Below, piece after piece: positions 25,402-34,400 of a stretch of 64,000 bases of DNA. Made by a program: the position numbers and the translations under genes. Source of the DNA: Strongylocentrotus droebachiensis (lineage: Eukaryota > Echinodermata > Echinoidea > Camarodonta > Strongylocentrotidae); contig JAVYIG010000089.1 in NCBI GenBank assembly GCA_035222895.1, positions 1 through 64,000 of the forward strand, read 5' to 3'. How positions within the stretch are numbered: the stretch's first letter is position 1; each line of letters begins with the position of its first letter. The notes beneath the pieces were generated by a model. The model was not told the origin of the DNA. It searched no databases and saw only the letters and a list, made by a program, of their open reading frames with translations.

Positions 25402-28400
25402 GTGATGATAATAATGATGATGATAATGGTGATGATGATGAAGATGATGATAATCATGATGATAATGATAATTATGATAATGTTGGTGATAATGATGGTG
25501 ATGAGGATGATGATAATGATGATGATGATAATGGAGATGGTGATAATGATGTCAAGAAGTCAATATAGTACAAATTATATATTATAATTTCATATCCATC
25601 AAAATATCTTTTCATATCCCTTTAACCCTAACAGTAAAAAAAAAATCTTTTTATCATGCAAAACTGGAATGAAAAGAAGAAAATTATATAATTGTATAAA
25701 CAGTCAAACCATGCATACATATGAACATTGTAAATAAAATTTAAGAATAAAGATTGATTTATGGAAGATCAATAAACTAAAGAGATTCAAGAAAACATAC
25801 GAATAAGCTTTCATCAGAATCGCCTCAAACACAAAGAAAAATTAAATATATAAGAATGATATCATAAAAATATCATAAATAATAAAGTACATCATAAGAA
25901 AAATGTAATCTGCAATGCAGTGAAAAGTGTATTCCTCTTGCTAGCAATAAATCTGATATGTTATGTGCTAATGCTGAGATTGAACTGACTTTCGGTACTC
26001 TAAATACCAACTTGGAAAAACAAGAAGAGTATTGATAAATATATGTGCAAAGCATTAGCAAATGTGCTGGTGCTTGAAAGATAATCATTACAAAAACATT
26101 AAATAAAAAGTATAGATCTAAGGCTTTAAAACAGGGTACCATATTCCACTTGGTAACTTTACGATTCTTAGAAAAAACATGAAGACATAATCTGTTTGTG
26201 AAGTACATGTAGGATTAAAGTTGAACTGACTAATGTGGCGAGAGTTAATAGAAGACGAACGTAAACTTTTGAATTTCGTTACGGTGTTCGCTTTTCGTTT
26301 AGTTTACATGATCATTGCTGTAATTAGAACATTGGAACATTTTCTTTACTGTTAGCGATAATTTTTCACTTTGTATTGCATAAGATTACCTTTTGAACTT
26401 GGCATTTCTGAAGTTAGTTTTATCATTATATTAATTAATTCAAACATTGCATCAACACTATTAAACAAAATGAAAAAGAGCTATTATAATATTAGCACCA
26501 GGGAACACCAATCTTGTCTTGTATTTTATGGCTCTTTAATTTGGCAGTCTACAAAGTTTCAAAATTGGCTTTATCTCAGTATGAACAAACTTGAATAAAA
26601 ATAAATCTCATTAACTATAAATACTTTAAAAAACCTGGAAAGAAAACCAAACGTAAGAGCTTTAAGTGTCAAGATAAAAATATAAATAAAAACTCAAGTT
26701 TAAACATGTGCTGAAAGTAATGTAATCTTTGATGCTGAAAAGATGAAAAGTGATAAAACTTGTATAAAAGAAACAGATCTCAAAAGGCTGACAAAAAATA
26801 AGCATCTGAAGGAAATTGCCTGAACTTCTAGTGTTTTACTTACTGGTTAAGTTGGCGCATACAATTGGAGTACTCGAGGGACCACATAATTCTAAATATT
26901 ATAGAATATTATCAGAGTGTTTTAAATTTAAGCAACACGATCAACAGACTTGTTTTCTCATTGCTAGGTTTTATGTTAAGACTAGATCAAGGGCATGAAA
27001 CTATTGAGATTAGCCACCAGAAAAACGAATTCTTTCCACTAACAGACATTTGATATTAGAAATTCAACGCTCTCAGGTACATGTACATGAAAGGTTGTCA
27101 CTAAGAGTGACATTATCTCAAAAAGTTTGGATGATATTCTGTCATATATTTCCGATCACAGAGGATTTCCGAAGAGATAATATCGCGATGGCTATTTTAG
27201 GGATCTACTACCCCAGTTCTAGAGAAGTTCAAGGATTGCATGTTAACAACTACCAGGCAGTAACCTGGGACACAGAAACACATACCATCCTTTCCACAGG
27301 AAGAAGATAAGGGAATAGCAAATGATAAGAGTTGGGAGGGAAGGTTGGGCTACAGGGGGAGGGAAGGTTGGGCTATGGGGAGTGGGGAGAATGTAACTGC
27401 TCCCAGCTGTAACTCTCACAAAACAAAATCATGTATACAGGTATCATTAAACTTTTGAAAATAAACATGTTGAAGAATCAGGTCCGACATGCTATGGGAA
27501 GCAAAGATGAAAGGGGTAGTGAAAACTCCTCTAGTTAGGACAAATAAAAGACTGAATTGACTGCAACAAGTAGTTACTTTAAAGGTGTTATCATGGTTTT
27601 GCTAGCACACTCTTCAGGAGAGATTAAATTGAATGGATGATTAAAAACAAGACTTGGGGAAAAAAACATTCAGAATGAAATACAAATACAATCTAAATAT
27701 AGTATTAATCTTGATATATAGCTTCTATTTTATTCTTAATTATTGCTTTTAGTTCAATGAATTTAATGCAAACATTCTCATACATTTGGACGCCTTTCTT
27801 CTTGAACGGCACAAAAGCATTATCAAATTTCTTCCGATATCCATGCATAAATTGATCACACTCTCCTGTTCTCTCCTTTAATAATTCACACCCTGACTAC
27901 AATGACAACAATATAGATGCTTTGTCTTCTCTACATACCTTCGATATGTATTACATAGTTGGTGGTCACCATGTTTTGGACTACTCTGTCATCTTCATCG
28001 TGCACTGATATGTTGTAGCCAAAGTTTGGGCCTCTGTATTCAATCTCAGGTAAAGGCTACAGGTTTGTAATGAAAAACAATGATGAAATTGTAATAATGA
28101 CAAAATTTAATTAACAGTTTATTTTCATGCAGGGCATATCAAGTTATGATCCAGCCTCCTTATGCGATCCCAACAAATTGTAACTGCTAGTTCATGGTTC
28201 GGCAGGCCCCCCCCCCCCCCCCCCCCCTCTCCCCCCCTCCTTTCATTTAGAGGGCTATATTTTGACACTTTACACTATGAACATGACGGACAAAGAAAGC
28301 GGACAAAACATACAGTTCCTCATTCTACCCTCAACAATTGTTGAGGGTAGAGTGAGGAACTGTATATTTTGTCCTCTTTCTTTGTCCGTCGTGTTCATAG

Positions 28401-31400
28401 TGTTAGCAGCTTTTCCCCTTGTTATCTAGTGTAACTGCTAATTGAAATAACCGACATCAAACTGTTCTATCGAAAAATCCCAGATGGTAATACAAATTTG
28501 CCTTACCTCCCATTCTAGTAGGATATTTCTGGTATAGACAGGGTCATCAGATGTCACGGTGTTTACTTTCAGTGTGCTCATGGTTGCAGCAGGTTCTGTA
28601 GTAGAAGATAGCATTCAAAGAATTCTTGACAGTTTCACACATAAACAAAATATTTTCAGACTTCCGGATAAACTGAGGCCGAATACTGTACACAGGCTTT
28701 ATACTTTCATACATCTTCAAACTATCATATATCATTGTACAACATATTGTCACAGTCGTATTGAATAGCCTTTGAGTGCCTGCAAAACAACAACCTTTCA
28801 AAAGGTCAGAGTATTACCCAGAAATGCTCACTGTTTTACAAGCCATGGAAGATCGTCTCTATAATTGAACAACCTCTGTAATCGGGACAGTCCATGCTTC
28901 TTTGCTCCAACTCATTACAGACTACACATAGTATTTGAGTATATCTGATCTTCAACTTAAATCAGATAAATATGAAGAACTATGATATATTTGATGTTTA
29001 TTTGTTGATTATGTTCAATATTCCAGTATACATATTGGACACTAAATGTAGTAAATGACGGAATAGCTAGAAATGGCACACTAAAGAATAAAACAGTTAT
29101 TAATTCAATAAATACAACAACAACAAAGAAAAAAGATCTCAACGAAAGTTAGTGAGCGGCTGGAATCTGATCATACCTTCGGCCATGGTGACCACTTCAA
29201 TTGGCTCGGACCAGGTTCCAAAGGGATTCCCAGGGTAGTGCTCTACCAGGACGTCATAGGCACAGCTGACCTGCACAAAGTAGGTGGTGTAAGGGTCAAG
29301 CGCTGACAGGACATACTGTGTGTCCGTTTTGATGCTTTCCAGAGAGACCTAAAAAATGAAGAATCAAAACAAAAATGAATGACCTTTCCTGACCTCTCCA
29401 AGACTTTTTTTGATACTGACAAACATTGTAAAAATGCTCTAGAACTACAGATAGTTTTTAAAAGCTGTATAAATCTATTTTGCACGAACGTAAATTCATT
29501 AAAGAACTACATAACATATAAACTTGGAAAATCCACATCAGAACTTAATAATAAAGATAAACGGTTCAAAATCCCATTTAGGTCAGTTCATTTTGAGGCA
29601 CTTTTCAGACTAAAATTAAATTGATACATCTCAAGTTTACAGGGTTTGATCAGACAATGAGTGGAATGCCAGCAACTATCATCCCTCATCAACACTACAA
29701 CCATTCTAACTCTAGTGACAAGAAACTGTTTCAAACTCTAAAAATCCTGAGTTGTTATTCAATCCTTGTGTAGCAGGAAAGTGTCATGTATCTGGACCAC
29801 TCACCAAACTTGCGAAATTTCATACTGTTTCTGGTGTTACAGTAGGGCAAATTCATGCAATGTGTCTTATGACATATGCATCCAATTGTGCTATGTGTCC
29901 CATATTCATCCAATTACATGCAATGTGTACCATATGACATATTCCCACACATTTCATCAAAATAAAGAATCAGTTGAAATGACTAATAAATAACAGTACT
30001 TTCTGCTGTCACTACCATGAGTCGTGGTCATATCAAGATAATTTTCATTCACGGATGAAATGTGTCGATAAATGTCAGGTGTCGTACAGGACACAATGCG
30101 CGGAATCGCTCAGGGGCTCAATAACATCAACTCACATTCTGCCACTCTTGTCCCTCTTTGCGGTACTGTAACCAGTAGCGCAAGCCGTAAGCAGTGCTAC
30201 CCCAATCAGCAGGCTTTTCCCACGACATGGCAATCTTTCGCCGCATGGTAACCTGCGCCCCAACATTCTCTGGGGCATTCGGGCGAACTAGAAATGAAAG
30301 ATTTATGAAAATTAAAAATAAAAAAAAAAAGAAGATTTTAAGTCAGGTGTTTAATAAATTGTGCCACATTGTTGTTGCATGAAGTGCAATTTTTTTTTAC
30401 ATAGTATTTCAAGAATTACACAAGCAAACATCGCTACACATTTTGAAGTCTGTCACAGAACAAAATGGAGTCTGTAAATTGTATATCTGAAAGGGAAATA
30501 TAACCTTTACACTTTACCCAGAAGTCAAGCAGAAAAATCAGGTTCCAATCTATAAACTTTCTAAGATAACTTTATGGAGCTATGTTCGACATGTACATTC
30601 TAAATCGTGTAACACGATGAGTAAATTCAAGCATTCTTTTTTTGACCACTTCAAATTGCATAACTCTTAATTGTTAAATGACTATTGGTACTTAAGTTGT
30701 TCAGAATCAATGTGGTATGTGTTTGATTAACGTGAATAAGAACACTGTACTAATAATCAAATCACTTTACATGTAGCATCTATAATGAAAATAATCTTAG
30801 CACAGAAGCCTCACATACACTGAACATGACACTAAATACAGAGTAAATCAATTTGGGAATCAAGCACTTAGTATCTATTTCTGTAACTGATATAAGCGAT
30901 ATTCATCATTACATTAAAGCCTCGAAGAGTAAGCCAGTTCATAGTTGCAGTCTGAGCATGAACAGATAAAGGTCATTGCAGACCAAATTGTGAAATACAT
31001 GGGAGACAAAATACTGGATATGTGCTCATGGAGGTTATGTAATCATTATTAAGTTATGCACAAGCAGTGCACTCCAGGATACACATGTGGAAGTATTCTT
31101 TGAAAAGGGGAAACAAAGGCTATTTCCATCGCTGTAGGAGTGATTATTTCAAAATGTACAAAGTGGGACCTCTTCATGTTTTGAAGATCTGTGGATATTT
31201 GGGATCATCTGGGACATGTGCTAACCCTGAACTGGTCTATTGAACTCATAAGCACATCTACTACACTATCATAGGAGTGCTTCTCGTCGGCTGCCATCGA
31301 GAAGGCAGTTAAAGGGATAGTTGAGTTCTGTTGCAGAGGGCGCTACAAAAAATATTTTTTTGTGAGATAATGAAAAACTGAGTGTCAAATTTGAAAGAAC

Positions 31401-34400
31401 ATAATATTTAAATGACAACATCATCTTTATTTGATCAAAATCGGTTCAGAGCCGGCTGAAATATAACGATTTCTAATACTTGTGTACCACCACAAATATT
31501 AGATATTTTGAGAAATTTGAAAAAAACGTTGAAAAAACGTAATTAACGCCTTTTACGTCGTTGCATTTTCGTGTTGCTTATATAACGCACAACCAGCCGG
31601 CCCATGAATTGTTATTTTTAATTAAATAATCAATTAACGGTCACCATGATTTTGTTAAAGTGAAGCTGAATTGGTATGCTCGTATTGGCTTAAGCTACCG
31701 TCACAAAGGTTCGTACGAACGATAAGTTCGTACGAATCTCCGTTTTTCCGTTGTCTTCCCAAATTTTCATTGTCTGAAAATTGTTTGTACGGCGTTCGTA
31801 GCAGTTCTTAATGGCATTTGTGACCGAGGCTTTAATTTCACACATTTTGGGGTCTAAAATTACCTTCAAAGCAATTTTAGGATCTAAAAGGGCACTATAA
31901 ATGTCATAGATAAGAATAAGAGCAATAACCATGCACTTTGAAGGCATTTGCGGTCTGAAAACAGAACTCAACTATCCCTTTAAGAGCCTTCCTGCGGGCA
32001 GCCGATGATGCAAAGAAAGCTATTTCTAAAATAGAATAGAATCTAGGACAAGTATCTAGTCTCACATATCATTCAAACTGCAGAATGCTGACATATAGCA
32101 TAGATAGTCACTAGTTTCACAAACCAGGGGGGTGTTTCAAAAAGACTAAGATCGACTTTCGTCAGACTTGAACCATGGCAGGCCATTCATGCCACTAGTT
32201 GCACTCACCATTGGTCTCTCAAGGGATCTCTCAAGGGATGTCACAAATCTACAGATATTTTTGATAGTTCATTGTTGAAGAAAAAAATGTAGATTTGTGA
32301 CCACGATTTGTACGTCCCTTGAATGACAAATGCCAGTAAATGGTGATAGCAAACAGTGGCATGAACGCCTGCCATAGTTAAGTCCAACTTAAAATTGTTC
32401 TTAGTCTTTGTGAAACATCCCCTAGCTTATGTGTAATATTCTTTTGAGTATGCAAGCAATGCTGATTTCTGCAACCAGTGACTATTAATCAAGAGAAATC
32501 TTAGAATACGTAGACAAAGAGATCTGATAGCTGCAGATCCATCTCTGAAGGACAGATTGAGAAGCAGATGGACTTAAGAGCAGAATAAAGTTGGCATTCA
32601 GAATCACATACTAAATTTAGTCTGGGTTTCAAGGCCCAAGAAAATAGACAATTTAATCACTGATTTATGAAGCGCCAAGAGACAACCTCACCATCCTGTA
32701 AGATATACACTGTACAGTCATTGTGTACCTCACTACCGACATCATTTTACATCATTTTACATCATTTGACATCATTTGGTTTGATGAATTTGTAAGAGAT
32801 CTGTAACAGATCTACAAAAAAATCCTACATAGTAGAGATTGACACTTGGCATTCTGTCTATCAGTGGCTCAAGTTAAGCCAAGCTTATGCTTTCATAACA
32901 AGAGTTTGAAATTCCCACAGAGGAGAAGGTTCATTAAGAAGACAATTAAAAAAAAGATTACAACAAAAGGCACAAAAAAAGATGTTTGCAGATAGAGTTG
33001 CGGAGGAAGGCTTTCCTCACTCCTCTCCAGAAGAGAAAGAAGTAGAGAGACGTCAGCGCGGACTAGGACAGCTTCTGAGCGTTGACCAAGACACGAAGAG
33101 CACTGCAAAACCATGTGAGACAACAATCACAAACGAGTCTTACCTTCACTGTGCGGATCAAACTCTAGACCCAAACGCGCCGTGGCATTGCCAAGGGGGT
33201 TTGAGCTGACGACATATATTTCAGTTTGGGAGCCGTCGGTAACTTTGCAAAAGTTGTTTTCCCGTTCCGGATGACAGGGTAAGATGGGATGGTTCTCGGC
33301 AAAGGGGCTGTAACTTTCAAACAAAGAGACATAGATATCAAGTTGCACTATGTGTAAGGGATGTTGGTTGGTTGCATGTCTAATAACAATATGACAAAGT
33401 GAAAACAGTACGCAGCTTTTGTAGCAAATTTCTAGGGTTAACAAATCTTGTCGCTGCAAAAGAAATCATTATCAATCAGCTTTTTCATTTTAATATCCAA
33501 TTCAAAAACTGAATAATCACATTTCATCTTAATTATCTTACTGTATTTCTTGTAAGGTAGTTGAAACCGTCTACTGACCATATATATCGAGAAATGTTCT
33601 ACTCTCAAAGTTAGTAATCTGAACATGGTCAACTTGACTTTTAAAGGGCTTCATATATCAATTTCCCATGACATTTGTCACGTCCACGGGCATCCCATTC
33701 GTTTATTTTCAGATAAGTCACTAAAATCACAACAAGCCCTACGCAATCAAACCTCAATATATCGACTACCACTCCACACGGGCTACCTGTCTAATATGTA
33801 TTGCAGGGCCGGACTACGGTGGCAACTCCCTTGTTAGACAGGTTTGACCGGTTTGAGATACGTTCCACATGTTGGAGAACCTGAGTAGAAAGACCACCTG
33901 GTTACAGTGGCCACATTTCATGTCTCAATAAGCCTTTTCGTAAATACTATCTGCGCATGGGCAGATAAAGGTCATTTCTGATAAAATTGTAAAACCCACC
34001 GACAGGAATACGTGCTCATGTCATGTAATCATTATTCATGTGTGCACCTGCGGTACATTCTTATGAAACAAGAGGGCAAACAAAAGCTTTTCATGAAGCA
34101 CATACATGACTTGGCATTGATTATTCTAAAATACCCAAAGTGGGACTTCTCCATGAGTAAAACATCTGTGGATATTTGGGGTCATTTGACCCATGTGCTA
34201 ATTACGAAAAGGCTTATTGGGTGGTCTTTACAAACAGGTTTGACTGCAGACTGCAACATGTTGCAGAACACGTCTACTGTGGCACTTGGTTTCTTTCTAC
34301 ACGGGTCTGACTGTAATGTACAATGCATGTATGGAAGAAAGTACTTTAATTCTGGCTTACCCCTCATAGAACATGGTGTCTACCGTCTTAAGGTTTGTGG

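Noticed and set aside
25020-25587. Long poly-Asp, poly-Met and poly-Ile frames on both strands
   Set aside because: Produced by the GAT/AAT repeat; a stop-free trinucleotide repeat is open in several frames at once.
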